The notes under the pieces: model-generated
The model's database searches: none
Seen by the model: only the letters and a program-made list of their open reading frames with translations
What the model was told of the DNA's origin: nothing
Origin: Flexivirga caeni
GTDB lineage: Bacteria; Actinomycetota; Actinomycetes; Actinomycetales; Dermatophilaceae
Length of the DNA: 64,000 bases
NCBI RefSeq assembly: GCF_003724155.1
Contig: NZ_RJJQ01000016.1
Coordinates: 1-64,000 of the forward strand
Direction: 5' to 3'
Program-made: the position numbers and the translations under genes
Shown: positions 8,622 through 18,317 of the stretch, one piece after another
Layout of the letters: each line of letters opens with the position of its first letter
How positions within the stretch are numbered: position 1 is the stretch's first letter

Positions 8622-8674
8622 AGCCACCCTCCTCATATTGGTTCGACTCTCGAACCAATATGAGTAGGGTGGCT
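8622..8674. promoter_or_regulatory. 53-bp near-perfect palindrome, operator of marR-ABC
   Basis: Two 25-nt arms (8622-8646 and 8650-8674) pair with a single mismatch (8631/8665) around the spacer CTC. The core is ATATTGGTTCGA-CTC-TCGAACCAATAT. It fills the gap between the GH35 stop and the marR start and overlaps the marR promoter, so MarR binding would block transcription. In RNA it would also fold into a strong hairpin that could end GH35 transcription. Confidence 0.75.
8642..8670 (+). promoter_or_regulatory. marR promoter (leaderless)
   Basis: TTCGAC (8642-8647), a 17-nt spacer and TAGGGT (8665-8670), then 6 nt to the GTG at 8677. The palindrome covers both elements. Confidence 0.55.
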
Positions 8675-8676
8675 AT

Positions 8677-9093
8677 GTGAACGACATCGCTGCAGTGGAC
8701 GCGGTCATCCGGTTGAGCCGGATGTTCGAGCGTGCCTCGACCGACCTCAGTCTCGCCCACTTCCGGGTGCTGTCCGCCGTCTCCGACGGCCAGCAGCGGG
8801 CCTCCCGGCTCGCACGCCGGCTGGCACTCGGAAAGCCCGCGGTCAGTGCGAGCGTCGAATCCTTGTGCAAGCGAGGCCTGCTCGAGCGGCAGGCAGAGGT
8901 CACTGACCAGCGAGCGGTCACCTTGCGGCTGACCGCCGACGGGGAAATCGCGCTCGCGGCAGCGCGCGCTGCCATGGTGCAGCAGCTTCGCGCAGTCATC
9001 GAGCACGCGTCCTCCGGGCCGGAGACCATCGATCGGCTGGCACAGCTCAACGTGGGGCTGGACGAACTGGCCGAGCAGAGGGCGGCCCGATGA
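8677..9093 (+). CDS. MarR-family transcriptional regulator
   Basis: A 138-residue winged-helix dimeric repressor. The helix-turn-helix covers about residues 30-75 (LSLAHFRVLSAVSDGQQRAS, then LALGKPAVSASVESLCKRGL), followed by the wing with DQRAVTLRLTADG. Its stop overlaps the ABC exporter start by four bases (ATGA), so the two are translationally coupled. The palindrome directly upstream is the likely autoregulatory operator, which predicts induction by an exporter substrate. The GTG start matches the leaderless promoter spacing; there is no ribosome site. Confidence 0.9.
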   Translation: MNDIAAVDAVIRLSRMFERASTDLSLAHFRVLSAVSDGQQRASRLARRLALGKPAVSASVESLCKRGLLERQAEVTDQRAVTLRLTADGEIALAAARAAMVQQLRAVIEHASSGPETIDRLAQLNVGLDELAEQRAAR

Positions 9094-12000
9094 GGAACGA
9101 GCAGGGCTGGGTGCGGCGCCTCTCGTCATACCTGCTCGCCCACCGGACCAGCCTCGTGCTCGCCGTGCTGGGCGCGGTCATGGGCAGCGTCTGCCAGAGC
9201 GTGGTGCCGTTGGTCGCGCGGCAGATCGTGGACCACGTCATCATCGCGCGGAACGCGTCGCTGTGGCCGTGGCTGACCGCGCTGATCGTGGCTGCGCTGC
9301 TCGCCTTCGGGTTCGCCCACTTGCGCCGCTACCAGGGCGGCAAGCTGGCGCTGTCAGTGCAATACGACCTGCGCAACCGCATGCACGACCACCTGCTGAC
9401 GATGGACCAGAGCACGCTGGACCGGCTGCCGACGGGTCAGCTGGTGTCGCGCGCCAACTCCGACTCGACCCTGGTGCAGGGACTCCTTCAGTTCCTGCCG
9501 ATGATGACCGGCAACCTGCTGCTGATGGTGGTCTCGCTGATCATCATGTTCGTCCTGTCGCCGCTGCTTGCGCTGGTCGGCCTGGTGGTGCTGCCCTCGC
9601 TGATCGCCGTGTCCTATTTCATGCGGCGCAAGGTCTTTCCGGCAACCTGGGACGGTCAGCAGCGCGAAGGCGACATTGCCCAGATCGTCGACGAGGACGT
9701 CGCCGGCGTCCGGGTGGTCAAGGCATTCGGCCAGGAGAGTCGTGAGCTGCGGCGGATGGTCGACACCGCGCAGGAGCTCTACGGCTCGCGGATGCGAGCA
9801 GTGCGCCTGCAGGCGCGCTATCAGCCGCTGCTCGAGGCGATCCCGTCGCTCGCGCAGGTGCTGATCCTCTTCCTCGGCGGCTGGATGGCTCTCGACCATC
9901 GCATCAGCATCGGCACCTTCCTCGCCTTCAGCACCTACATCGCGCAGTTCGTGGCGCCGGCGCGGCAACTGGCCGGTGTGCTGACCATCGGGCAACAGGC
10001 CCGCGCGGGCGTGGAACGCATCTTCCAGCTGATCGATCTGCGCCCGTCGATCGCCGACGCACCGGACGCGGTGGATCTCCCGCCGTTGCGCGGAGAAGTG
10101 GACCTGCGCGGCGTCCGGTTCGCGTATGACGAGGACGCTCCCGTCCTGCAGGGCCTCGACCTGCACATCGACGCAGGAGAGCGCGTCGCCATCGTCGGTG
10201 CCAGCGGAAGCGGCAAATCGACTGTCGCCGCGCTGATCTCACGCTTCTACGATCCCCAGTCCGGCACTGCGGCGGTCGACGGGCACGATCTGCGGTCGGT
10301 CAGCCGGCACTCGCTGCGGCGCCAGGTGGCGGTCGCCTTCGAGGAGAGTTTTCTCTTCTCGGACTCGGTGCGGGCCAACATCGCCTACGGGCGCCCCGAC
10401 GCCACGGACGACGAGATCCGGGCGGCCGCACGGGCCGCGGCCGCCGACGACTTCATCCAGGCGTTGCCGCAGGGGTATGACACGCCGGTCGGTGAGCGCG
10501 GCCTGTCGTTGTCCGGCGGGCAACGCCAACGCATTGCGCTGGCCCGGGCGATCCTGGCCGACCCGCGGATCCTGATCCTGGACGATGCCACCAGCGCGGT
10601 CGATGCGCACACCGAGGAGACCATCCACGATGCGCTGCGCCACGTGCTCGCCGGCCGCACCACCCTGCTGATCGCGCACCGGGTCTCGACGCTGCACCTG
10701 GCCGACCGGATCGTGGTGCTGGACGGCGGCCGAGTGGCCGAGCAGGGCACCCACGCAGATCTCATGGCATCCAGCCACACCTATCGGACGCTGCTGTCCG
10801 GGCTGGAGGCCGAGCTCGAGGACGCAGTCGGTGACAGCATCGAGGTGCTCGCGACGATCTCGCCGGAGGCCGGGCGCACCGAGTCCGCGTGGGCGGCTGT
10901 GCGCGGCCGGCCGGCGCGCTCCGGCGCCGCCGTCTCGATCGGCGCGCCCAGCCTGGGCATGGGCCTCGGCGGAACGGCCGGCGGCGGATGGCGCCTGGCA
11001 CTCGCGCCGACTCCCGAGTTGCTGGCGCGCGTGGCGGCACTGCCACCAGTGCGCGACCGGGCCGACGTCGACGTCGAGGACGAGACCCAGCCGATGCCCG
11101 ACTTCTCGCTGTGGCGGCTGCTGCGGGACTTCCGGCGCCCACTCGGGATCGGGCTGCTGCTCGTGGTCCTCGACGCGATCGCCGGCCTGCTCGGCCCAGT
11201 GCTGGTGAAAATCGGAGTGGACAATGGCGTTTCGGCTGGCGCGAAGGGTGTGCTCTTCCTTGCCTCCGCGGTGTTCCTCGTCGTGACACTCGCCGACCTG
11301 CTCGACGAGGTCGCGGAGACCTTCGTCACCGGGCGCGCGGCCGAACGCATCATGTTCTCGCTGCGCATCCGGATCTGGGCGCAGCTGCAGCGGCTCTCGC
11401 TCGACTACTACGAGCGGGAGATGGCCGGGCGCATCATGACCCGGATGACCACCGACGTCGACCAGTTCGAGTCGCTGATCGAGAACGGCCTGCTGTCGGC
11501 GCTCGTCGCGCTCGTGACCTTCGTCGGCGTCGGGGTCGCGCTGGTCCTGGTCAACCTCGAACTCGGCCTGTGGACGCTCACCGTCGCCGCACCGCTCGCG
11601 GTGGCGACCTACTTCTTCCGTCGCCGGGCAGCGGTGCTCTACAGCCAGGCGCGGGAGCGGATCGCCGTGGTGAACGCCGACTTCCAGGAGAGCCTCTCCG
11701 GGGTCAAGGAGGCGCAGGCCTTCGTGCACGAGGCGGCGACGGTCGAGCACTTCCACGGACTGGGCCGGCGTTACCTCGACTCGCGGGTCGCCGCGCAACG
11801 ACTGGTCGCGACCTATTTCCCGTTCGTGCAGTTCCTGTCGGCGATCGCCGACGTCATCGTGCTCGGGGTCGGCGCTCAGCTGATCGCGCGGCACGCCCTG
11901 ACCACCGGGGAGCTGATCGCCTTCCTGCTCTACATCAATCTCTTCTTCTCGCCGATCCAGCAGCTGTCCCAGGTCTTCGACTCCTGGCAGCAGACCCGGG

Positions 12001-12908
12001 TGTCCGTCGATCGCATCTCGGAGCTGATGGCGCTGAAAACGCTGACCCCCCAGGCGGACTCGCCGATCGTGCCGGGACATGTCACCGGCCGGCTCGTCCT
12101 CGACCAGGTGCACTTCGCCTATCCGCCGGTGTCGCGCCGGCCCGGGCGCCCCGCGCGCGGACCACACGATCCGCGGTTGACGACGCACGTGCCCGACCCG
12201 GTGAAACCGCCGGAGGCGCTGCGCGGCGTCGACCTGACCATCGCGGCCGGGGAGACGGTCGCGCTCGTCGGCGAGACCGGGGCCGGCAAGTCGACCGTCA
12301 TGAAGCTGCTGGCGCGTTTCTACGACCCGGACCACGGTGCGGTCTCCGTCGACGGTCATGACGTGCGAGGCCTGGACCTGCCGGCGTTCCGGCGATCCCT
12401 GGGTTACGTGCCGCAGGAGTCCTTTCTGTTCAGCGGCACGGTGCGCGACAACATCGCCTACGGCCGTCCGGGCGCTTCCGACCACGATGTCGAGGCGGCT
12501 GCGCGGGCGGTGGGAGCGCACGACTTCATCGCGACGTTGCCGGACGGGTATCACCACGAGCTGTCCGAGCGCGGCAGATCGCTGTCCGCGGGTCAGCGCC
12601 AGCTGCTGGCGCTGGCGCGCGCCCAGTTGGTCGATCCGGCGATCCTGCTGCTGGACGAGGCGACCGCGAATCTCGACCTGGCCACCGAGGCGAAGGTCAC
12701 CGCGGCGATGGCGGCTGTCGCCGACACCCGCACCACGATCCTCATCGCGCACCGGCTGCAGACGGCTCGCACGGCCGACCGGATTGCGGTGCTCGATGCC
12801 GGAACGATCGTCGAGGTGGGTTTGCACGAGGAACTGCTGGCGGCCGACGGCCGGTATGCCCGCATGTGGCGGGCCTTCGAGCTGGTGGGCTCCGGCTCGG
12901 CGGGCTGA
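9090..12908 (+). CDS. Fused ABC exporter with two half-transporters in one chain
   Basis: A 1,272-residue membrane exporter with the order TMD1-NBD1-TMD2-NBD2, equal to two normal half-transporters joined by a roughly 90-residue Gly-rich linker. NBD1: Walker A GASGSGKST near residue 370, signature LSGGQ, Walker B ILILDDATSAVD, switch His in LIAHRVST. NBD2: Walker A GETGAGKST near 1057, signature LSAGQ, Walker B ILLLDEATANLD, switch LIAHRLQT. NBD1 has Asp where the catalytic Glu should be, while NBD2 keeps it. Heterodimeric exporters of the TM287/288 type show the same single degenerate site. Drug or lipid export is likely. The substrate is unknown. Expression should follow the coupled MarR repressor. 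Confidence 0.9.
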   Translation: MRNEQGWVRRLSSYLLAHRTSLVLAVLGAVMGSVCQSVVPLVARQIVDHVIIARNASLWPWLTALIVAALLAFGFAHLRRYQGGKLALSVQYDLRNRMHDHLLTMDQSTLDRLPTGQLVSRANSDSTLVQGLLQFLPMMTGNLLLMVVSLIIMFVLSPLLALVGLVVLPSLIAVSYFMRRKVFPATWDGQQREGDIAQIVDEDVAGVRVVKAFGQESRELRRMVDTAQELYGSRMRAVRLQARYQPLLEAIPSLAQVLILFLGGWMALDHRISIGTFLAFSTYIAQFVAPARQLAGVLTIGQQARAGVERIFQLIDLRPSIADAPDAVDLPPLRGEVDLRGVRFAYDEDAPVLQGLDLHIDAGERVAIVGASGSGKSTVAALISRFYDPQSGTAAVDGHDLRSVSRHSLRRQVAVAFEESFLFSDSVRANIAYGRPDATDDEIRAAARAAAADDFIQALPQGYDTPVGERGLSLSGGQRQRIALARAILADPRILILDDATSAVDAHTEETIHDALRHVLAGRTTLLIAHRVSTLHLADRIVVLDGGRVAEQGTHADLMASSHTYRTLLSGLEAELEDAVGDSIEVLATISPEAGRTESAWAAVRGRPARSGAAVSIGAPSLGMGLGGTAGGGWRLALAPTPELLARVAALPPVRDRADVDVEDETQPMPDFSLWRLLRDFRRPLGIGLLLVVLDAIAGLLGPVLVKIGVDNGVSAGAKGVLFLASAVFLVVTLADLLDEVAETFVTGRAAERIMFSLRIRIWAQLQRLSLDYYEREMAGRIMTRMTTDVDQFESLIENGLLSALVALVTFVGVGVALVLVNLELGLWTLTVAAPLAVATYFFRRRAAVLYSQARERIAVVNADFQESLSGVKEAQAFVHEAATVEHFHGLGRRYLDSRVAAQRLVATYFPFVQFLSAIADVIVLGVGAQLIARHALTTGELIAFLLYINLFFSPIQQLSQVFDSWQQTRVSVDRISELMALKTLTPQADSPIVPGHVTGRLVLDQVHFAYPPVSRRPGRPARGPHDPRLTTHVPDPVKPPEALRGVDLTIAAGETVALVGETGAGKSTVMKLLARFYDPDHGAVSVDGHDVRGLDLPAFRRSLGYVPQESFLFSGTVRDNIAYGRPGASDHDVEAAARAVGAHDFIATLPDGYHHELSERGRSLSAGQRQLLALARAQLVDPAILLLDEATANLDLATEAKVTAAMAAVADTRTTILIAHRLQTARTADRIAVLDAGTIVEVGLHEELLAADGRYARMWRAFELVGSGSAG

Positions 12909-12922
12909 GGCGCGGGCCTCAG
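12905..12922. terminator. Bidirectional hairpin over two convergent stop codons
   Basis: CTGAGGC (12905-12911), loop GCGG, GCCTCAG (12916-12922). The stem contains the TGA of the ABC gene and, on the other strand, the TGA of allB. Confidence 0.6.
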
Positions 12923-14379
12923 TCGGTGCCGTGCTGCAGCAGCCGGCCGCGCGGGTGCTCGAAGTCCACTCGGACGCCGCGCACGAAGGTCGCGTGCACG
13001 CCGCCGGTGACGTTCTTGCCGTCGTATGCCGTCACGGGGTTCTTGTGGTGCAGCTTCCGCGCGTCGACGGTGAACTCCTCGTCCGCGGCGAAGACGACCA
13101 GGTCCGCGTCATACCCGAGCGCAATTTTTCCCTTGTGCCGCAAGCCGATCCGGCTCGCGGGGGCAGCCGACAGCCACTGCGAGACCTGCTCCAGGGCGAT
13201 GCCGCGGCGCCGGGCTTCGGTCCACACGACGGCCAGCTGCAGCTGCACCGAGGCGATGCCGCCCCAGGCGGTGCCGAAGTCGCCACCGGCCAGGTCCTTC
13301 AGCTCGACAGTGGACGGGGAGTGGTCCGAGGCGATGTAGTCGATCGTGCCGTCGGCCAGGGCGTCCCAGAGCAGGTCGCGATTGCTCGCCTCCCGGATCG
13401 GGGGACAGCACTTGTATGCCGTGCCGCCGTTCGGCACGTCCTGCGCGACCAGCGCGAGGTAGTGCGGGCATGTCTCGGCCGTGATGTCGATCCCGTCACG
13501 CTTGGCTGCGCGCAGCATCGGCAGTGCGTCGGAGGACGACAGGTGCAGGATGTGGACGCGTGCGCCGGTGCGGCGGGCTCGCTCGATCACCGCGGCGATT
13601 GCGAGGTTCTCCGCCTCGCGCGGCCGGGAACCGAGGAAGTCGGCATACCGGCTGCCGTGCGGTTGCGGTGCGTGCGCGATCGTCTCGGCGTCTTCGGCGT
13701 GCACGATCATCAGCCCGTCGAAGGCTCCGATCGTGGTGAGGTAGTCCTCGAGCAATTCCGTTGTGAGCGGCGGGAATTCGGGCACCCCTGAGTCGAGCAG
13801 GAAACACTTGAAGCCGAAGACGCCGGCTTCCTGCAGAGCGCGAAGGTGGGTCCGGTTGCCCGGCACCGCCCCGCCCCAGAAGCCCACGTCGACGAAGGTC
13901 TGGCCGGTGGCGACCAGTTGCTTGAACTCCAGCGCCTCGGCGGTCACCGTCGACGGTATGCAGTTGAGCGGCATGTCGACGATCGTGGTCACCCCGCCCG
14001 CCGCGGCGGCCAGCGTCGCGGTGCGGAAGCCCTCCCAGTCGGTGCGCCCCGGCTCGTTGACGTGCACATGCGCGTCGACCACCCCGGGAAGCAGCGTCTC
14101 GTCGTCCGCCAGCTCGACGACTGTTGCGGCCGACAGGCCGCTGCCGAGCGCCTCGACGGCGGCGATGCGGCCGCCGCGCACACCGACCTCGCACGCGATC
14201 ATACCGTCCGGTGTGACAGCGCGCGCGGCACGGACGACCAGGTCGAACCCGGCACCGCCCGTCACCGTCAAGGCATCGCTCACCCGCGGATCATCATGCG
14301 TGGCAAGGAATTCGGCAATCTGGGCACGGACCCGCTCGGGCTGGTTGACTGCGGCCAGGTCGGCAGCGCGGTCGGTCAC
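12919..14379 (-). CDS. allB: Allantoinase
   Basis: Cytoplasmic metal-dependent amidohydrolase opening allantoin to allantoate. The 486-residue product has the dihydroorotase-like features in order: the metal motif VVDAHVHVNEPGRTDWEGF near residue 60, a candidate carboxylated lysine in GFKCFLLDSG, HAEDAE, HLSSSDA, and the catalytic DHSPS. The GTG start at 14379 has GAGGAG 6 nt upstream, and its first bases overlap the glxK stop (GTGA), giving translational coupling. It is the last gene of the hyi-glxR-gcl-glxK-allB operon. Allantoate-processing enzymes are not in the window, so the pathway must continue elsewhere; its glyoxylate product would feed the upstream genes. Confidence 0.92.
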   Translation of the reverse strand: MTDRAADLAAVNQPERVRAQIAEFLATHDDPRVSDALTVTGGAGFDLVVRAARAVTPDGMIACEVGVRGGRIAAVEALGSGLSAATVVELADDETLLPGVVDAHVHVNEPGRTDWEGFRTATLAAAAGGVTTIVDMPLNCIPSTVTAEALEFKQLVATGQTFVDVGFWGGAVPGNRTHLRALQEAGVFGFKCFLLDSGVPEFPPLTTELLEDYLTTIGAFDGLMIVHAEDAETIAHAPQPHGSRYADFLGSRPREAENLAIAAVIERARRTGARVHILHLSSSDALPMLRAAKRDGIDITAETCPHYLALVAQDVPNGGTAYKCCPPIREASNRDLLWDALADGTIDYIASDHSPSTVELKDLAGGDFGTAWGGIASVQLQLAVVWTEARRRGIALEQVSQWLSAAPASRIGLRHKGKIALGYDADLVVFAADEEFTVDARKLHHKNPVTAYDGKNVTGGVHATFVRGVRVDFEHPRGRLLQHGTD

Positions 14380-15545
14380 AAGGTCTCCTCGGGGTGCTCG
14401 GTGCGGGCCGCGGGAAGCTCGGTTGCCGCCCACCGGCCGATCGACTCGCCGACCCGTGTCAGCAGCGGGCCGGCGTGCGCGATGCTACGCGCCACGTCGG
14501 GTTCGATCGCGGCGAGTGTCCACGCGGCGTCGATGCCGCTGTTCCGCGTCTCGTCGCGGGACAGCGAGCTGACCCCGCACACCGCGACGACACGGGGCAC
14601 TCCCGCGGTGCGTGCGATCCGGGCCACGCCGACCGGCGTCTTGCCGGACAGGCTCTGCTGGTCCAGGCTCCCCTCGCCGGTGACCACGAGGTCGGCGCCG
14701 CGCACCCGATCGGCGAGACCGACCAGATCGGCAACCAGGTCGAGCCCGGGCCGCGGGGCCGCGCCGAGCACAGTCAGCGCCGCGAACCCGACACCACCGG
14801 CCGCGCCGGCACCGGAAATCTCCGTCGTATCGCGCAGCTTCCCGCCGAGCGCGTCGCCCAGCACCCGGGCGTAGTTCGCCAGCGCGGCGTCGAGGAGGGC
14901 GACCTGCCCGGGGTCGGCGCCCTTCTGCGGACCGAAGGTGGCAGCCGCCCCGTGGCGACCCAGCAGCGGGTTGTCCACGTCGAGTGCGACGACAAAGGTG
15001 CAGTCCGCGAGCCGGACATCGAGGTGGGACAGGTCGATTCGGTTCACGCGCGCCAACGCGCCACCCCCATCCGGCAGCTCCTGACCGGCCGCGTCCAGCA
15101 GCCGGGCGCCGAGCGCGCCGATCATCCCGGCGCCGCCGTCGGTGCATGCGCTGCCGCCGAGCCCCAGCACGATCCGGGTGCAGCCGGCATCGAGTGCCGC
15201 ACGGATCAGTTCGCCGGTGCCGCGGCTCGTTGCGTCCAGTGGCAGCAGCCGGTCGGGCGGCAGCAGCGCCAGCCCGGACGCTGCCGCCAGCTCGACGACG
15301 GCGGTGCTGCCCCGCACCGCGATGGTTGCCTCGACGGGCCGTCCATCCGGACCGGTCACCCGGTGGGTGGCAGGGGAGTAACCGGCACGCAGCGCCGCGT
15401 CCACAGTGCCGTCGCCGCCATCGGCCATCGGCACCAGATCCACCTCGGCGGGTATGACGCTGCGCAGCCCCTCCGCCACCGCTCGCGCGACAGCGTCCGC
15501 GGTGAGGGAGCCCTTGAACTTGTCAGGAGCGATGACCACGCGCAC
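14376..15545 (-). CDS. glxK: Glycerate kinase (GarK/GlxK family)
   Basis: Phosphorylates D-glycerate made by tartronate-semialdehyde reductase; this family usually gives 2-phosphoglycerate. The 389-residue protein opens with the hallmark VVIAPDKFKGSL and has MADGGDGT and the glycine-rich GLGGSACTDGGAGM, all typical of class-I glycerate kinases. It sits between gcl (35 bp gap) and allB (four-base overlap), as expected for the last step of the glycerate pathway. Normal length and no visible damage. Confidence 0.93.
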   Translation of the reverse strand: MRVVIAPDKFKGSLTADAVARAVAEGLRSVIPAEVDLVPMADGGDGTVDAALRAGYSPATHRVTGPDGRPVEATIAVRGSTAVVELAAASGLALLPPDRLLPLDATSRGTGELIRAALDAGCTRIVLGLGGSACTDGGAGMIGALGARLLDAAGQELPDGGGALARVNRIDLSHLDVRLADCTFVVALDVDNPLLGRHGAAATFGPQKGADPGQVALLDAALANYARVLGDALGGKLRDTTEISGAGAAGGVGFAALTVLGAAPRPGLDLVADLVGLADRVRGADLVVTGEGSLDQQSLSGKTPVGVARIARTAGVPRVVAVCGVSSLSRDETRNSGIDAAWTLAAIEPDVARSIAHAGPLLTRVGESIGRWAATELPAARTEHPEETL

Positions 15546-15580
15546 TGTGCTCTCCCGTCGTCGGTCCCATGGAAGCTCGG

Positions 15581-17359
15581 TCAGCCGATCGGCAGGATCG
15601 CCGTCGGCGCGTCCGCTGCCGACTCTGCCACTGCCTCGAACTCCGTGACGGCGTCGATGCCCGCAGCACCCATCGAGATGTTGGTGACGCGTTCGAGGAT
15701 CACCTCCACCACGACCGGGACCTTCAGCTCCGCGGCCAGCTCGCTGGCGTGTCGCATCGCGGGCTCCAGGTCATCGGGGTTGTGCACCCGAATCGCCTTG
15801 CAGCCCAAGCCTTCCACCACCTTGAGATGGTCGACGCCATACCCCTCGACCTCCGGGGAGTTGATGTTCTCAAAGGCGAGCGACACGTAGTAGTCCATGT
15901 CGAAGGCGCGCTGCGACTGGCGGATCAGCCCGAGGTAGGAGTTGTTCACCAGCACGTGGACGTAGCCGATGTGGTGTTGCGCCCCGACGGCGAGTTCCTC
16001 GACGAGGAACTGGAAGTCGTAGTCACCGGACAGCGCCACGACCGGGGTGTCCGGACGCGCGGTGGCCACGCCGAGCGCGGCCGGCATCGTCCAGCCGAGC
16101 GGCCCGGCCTGGCCGCAGTTGATCCAGCGTCGCGGACCGAAGACGTGCAGCAGCTGCGCGCCCGCGATCTGCGACAGGCCGATCGTCGAGACGTAGACCG
16201 TGTCGCGGCCGAAGGCGGAGTTCATCGCCTCGTAGACCCGCTGCGGCTTGATCGGCACATTGTCGAAGTGCGTCTTGCGCTGCAGCGTTGCCTTGCGCTG
16301 CTGGGTGTCCTTCGCCCACACGGTGTAGTCGGGCAACGGCCCGGACGCCCGGCGTCGCTCGGCTTCGGCCAGGAACGCGTCGAGGAAGGCGCCTGCGTCG
16401 GACACGACGCCGTAGTCGGGGGCGAAGACCCGGCCGATCTGGGTCGGCTCGATGTCGACGTGCACGAACGTGCGGCCCGCTCGGTAGACGTCGAGCGCGC
16501 CCGTATGCCGGTTGGCCCAGCGGTTGCCGACGCCGAGCACGAAGTCTGCGGCGAGCAGTGTCTCGTTGCCGTAGCGGTGCGCGGTCTGGATTCCGACCAT
16601 GCCCGCGTGCAGCGGGTGGTCATCGGGTATGACGCCCCAGCCCATCAGCGTGGGAATGACTGGTATGCCGAGCAATTCAGCGACCTCGACGAGCTTGTCG
16701 GGTGCGTCGGCATTGAGCACGCCGCCGCCGGCGATGATCACTGGGCGCTCGGCCGCCGCCAGGAGGTCGAACACTTTGGCGACTTGCGCCGGTGTCGCCG
16801 CCGGGCGCGTAACGGGCAGCGGCTCGTAGGTGTCGATGTCGAACTCGATCTCGGTCTGTTGCACGTCGATCGGCAGGTCGATCAGCACCGGTCCGGGCCG
16901 GCCTTCGCGCATCAGCCAGAACGCCTTGGCGAAGGTGCCGGGCACCTGGGCGCCCTCCTTGACGGTGACCGCCCACTTGGTCACCGGTCCGGCGATCGAC
17001 GCGATGTCGACGGCCTGGAAGTCCTCCTTGTCGAGCTTGGCGATCGGCGCCTGCCCGGTGATGGCCAGGATCGGGATCGAGTCGGCCGACGCCGAGTAGA
17101 GACCGGTGATCATGTCGGTCCCGGCAGGACCGGAGGTGCCCATGCAGATGCCGATGTTGCCGGGTGCGGCGCGGGTGTAGCCCTCGGCCATGTGCGAGGC
17201 GGCCTCGACGTGGCGGGCGAGCACATGGCGCATCCCGCCGTGCCGGCGCATCGCCGCGTAGAGCGGATTGATGGCGGCACCGGGCAGACCGAAAGCCTGT
17301 GTCGCGCCTTCTTTCTCCATGATGAGGACGGCCGCGTCCACCGCTTGCATGCGGGTCAT
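15581..17359 (-). CDS. gcl: Glyoxylate carboligase (tartronate-semialdehyde synthase)
   Basis: Thiamine-diphosphate and FAD enzyme joining two glyoxylates to tartronate semialdehyde and CO2. The 592-residue product has the PYR domain at the N-terminus, a central FAD/DHAP-synthase-like domain and a C-terminal PP domain with a TPP motif beginning GDYDFQF. Residue 51 ([10 protein letters not shown]) is Val where other TPP enzymes have the catalytic Glu; this substitution is the known hallmark of Gcl, so it confirms the assignment. The ATG overlaps the glxR stop by four bases. A 35-bp gap separates it from glxK. Confidence 0.95.
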   Translation of the reverse strand: MTRMQAVDAAVLIMEKEGATQAFGLPGAAINPLYAAMRRHGGMRHVLARHVEAASHMAEGYTRAAPGNIGICMGTSGPAGTDMITGLYSASADSIPILAITGQAPIAKLDKEDFQAVDIASIAGPVTKWAVTVKEGAQVPGTFAKAFWLMREGRPGPVLIDLPIDVQQTEIEFDIDTYEPLPVTRPAATPAQVAKVFDLLAAAERPVIIAGGGVLNADAPDKLVEVAELLGIPVIPTLMGWGVIPDDHPLHAGMVGIQTAHRYGNETLLAADFVLGVGNRWANRHTGALDVYRAGRTFVHVDIEPTQIGRVFAPDYGVVSDAGAFLDAFLAEAERRRASGPLPDYTVWAKDTQQRKATLQRKTHFDNVPIKPQRVYEAMNSAFGRDTVYVSTIGLSQIAGAQLLHVFGPRRWINCGQAGPLGWTMPAALGVATARPDTPVVALSGDYDFQFLVEELAVGAQHHIGYVHVLVNNSYLGLIRQSQRAFDMDYYVSLAFENINSPEVEGYGVDHLKVVEGLGCKAIRVHNPDDLEPAMRHASELAAELKVPVVVEVILERVTNISMGAAGIDAVTEFEAVAESAADAPTAILPIG

Positions 17360-18279
17360 CGGGCGCCTCCTGTGGTGGTGTTGCTGCCCCTGCCGGACAA
17401 CTGCTCCACGAGCAGCAGGAGCGCCGAGTGGTCGAGGCTGCCGTGCCCGAGGTTGCGCAGGTCCTGCACGAGTTGCGCCGTCTGGCTGCCCAGCGGGATC
17501 GCCACGCCGGCGGCGCGAGCCGAGTCGAGCACGATGCCCATGTCCTTGTGATGCAGGTCGATGCGGAAGCCGGGCTGGAACTCGCGCTTGATCATCGAGG
17601 CTGCCTTGCGGTCCAGGATGCGGTTGCCGGCCAGGCCGCCGGCGAGCACCTCAACCGCGGCGGTCGTGTCGACGTCATACGCCTCCAGGAAGACGAGAGC
17701 CTCGGCGACGAGTTCGATGGTGCCGGCAACGATGAGCTGATTGGCTGCCTTGACGGTTTGGCCGGAGCCGCTGGGGCCGACCAGCACCACGGTGCTGCCG
17801 ACGGTTTCCAGGACCGGGCGCACCGCCTCCAGGTCGTCGGCGTCGCCGCCGACCATGATCGACAACGTGCCCTCGATGGCACCGGCTTCCCCGCCGGAGA
17901 CCGGACCGTCCATCGGTCGCAGGCCGGCCGCGCGCGCTTCCTCGGCGACCTCGCGGGCGACGTCCGGCCGGATCGTCGAACAGTCGACCCAGATCGCGCC
18001 GGACTTTGCCGACCCGATGAGGCCGGCCTGGTCCTCAGTGCCGCGTGCCACTGCGGCGACATCGGGCGAGTCGGGGACCATGGTGATGATCACGTCGGCG
18101 TCTGCGACGGCGTCCGCGACGGACGTGGCAGCCGTGCCGCCGGCGGCGACGAGCTTGTCGATCGGTCCCTGGCTGCGGTTGTAGCCGGTCACCGGATAGT
18201 CGGCCTCGACCAGGTTGGTGGCCATCGGCAGACCCATGATCCCGAGTCCGATGACGGCGACGTTCGGTGTGCTGCTCAT
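17356..18279 (-). CDS. glxR: 2-hydroxy-3-oxopropionate reductase (tartronate semialdehyde reductase)
   Basis: Reduces tartronate semialdehyde to D-glycerate with NAD(P)H. It belongs to the beta-hydroxyacid dehydrogenase family (307 residues). The Rossmann loop [10 protein letters not shown] starts at residue 11, the substrate-binding [11 protein letters not shown] lies near 120, and the catalytic lysine region VKAANQ near 170. AGGAG stands before the ATG. Followed by gcl with a four-base overlap; this is the classic enzyme pair. Confidence 0.93.
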   Translation of the reverse strand: MSSTPNVAVIGLGIMGLPMATNLVEADYPVTGYNRSQGPIDKLVAAGGTAATSVADAVADADVIITMVPDSPDVAAVARGTEDQAGLIGSAKSGAIWVDCSTIRPDVAREVAEEARAAGLRPMDGPVSGGEAGAIEGTLSIMVGGDADDLEAVRPVLETVGSTVVLVGPSGSGQTVKAANQLIVAGTIELVAEALVFLEAYDVDTTAAVEVLAGGLAGNRILDRKAASMIKREFQPGFRIDLHHKDMGIVLDSARAAGVAIPLGSQTAQLVQDLRNLGHGSLDHSALLLLVEQLSGRGSNTTTGGAR

Positions 18280-18317
18280 TGCGTGGCTCCTTGAAAACGG
18301 ATGACTATCAGGGGTGT

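Noticed and set aside
10239-12827. Very long open frame antisense to the ABC exporter, and similar long antisense frames elsewhere
   Set aside because: High GC makes antisense frames open. These have Arg/Gly/His-rich composition, no motifs, and lie opposite clear genes.
17207-17209. Gcl lacks the TPP-activating glutamate (Val51)
   Set aside because: Val at this place is the known hallmark of glyoxylate carboligase, so it confirms the gene rather than showing damage.
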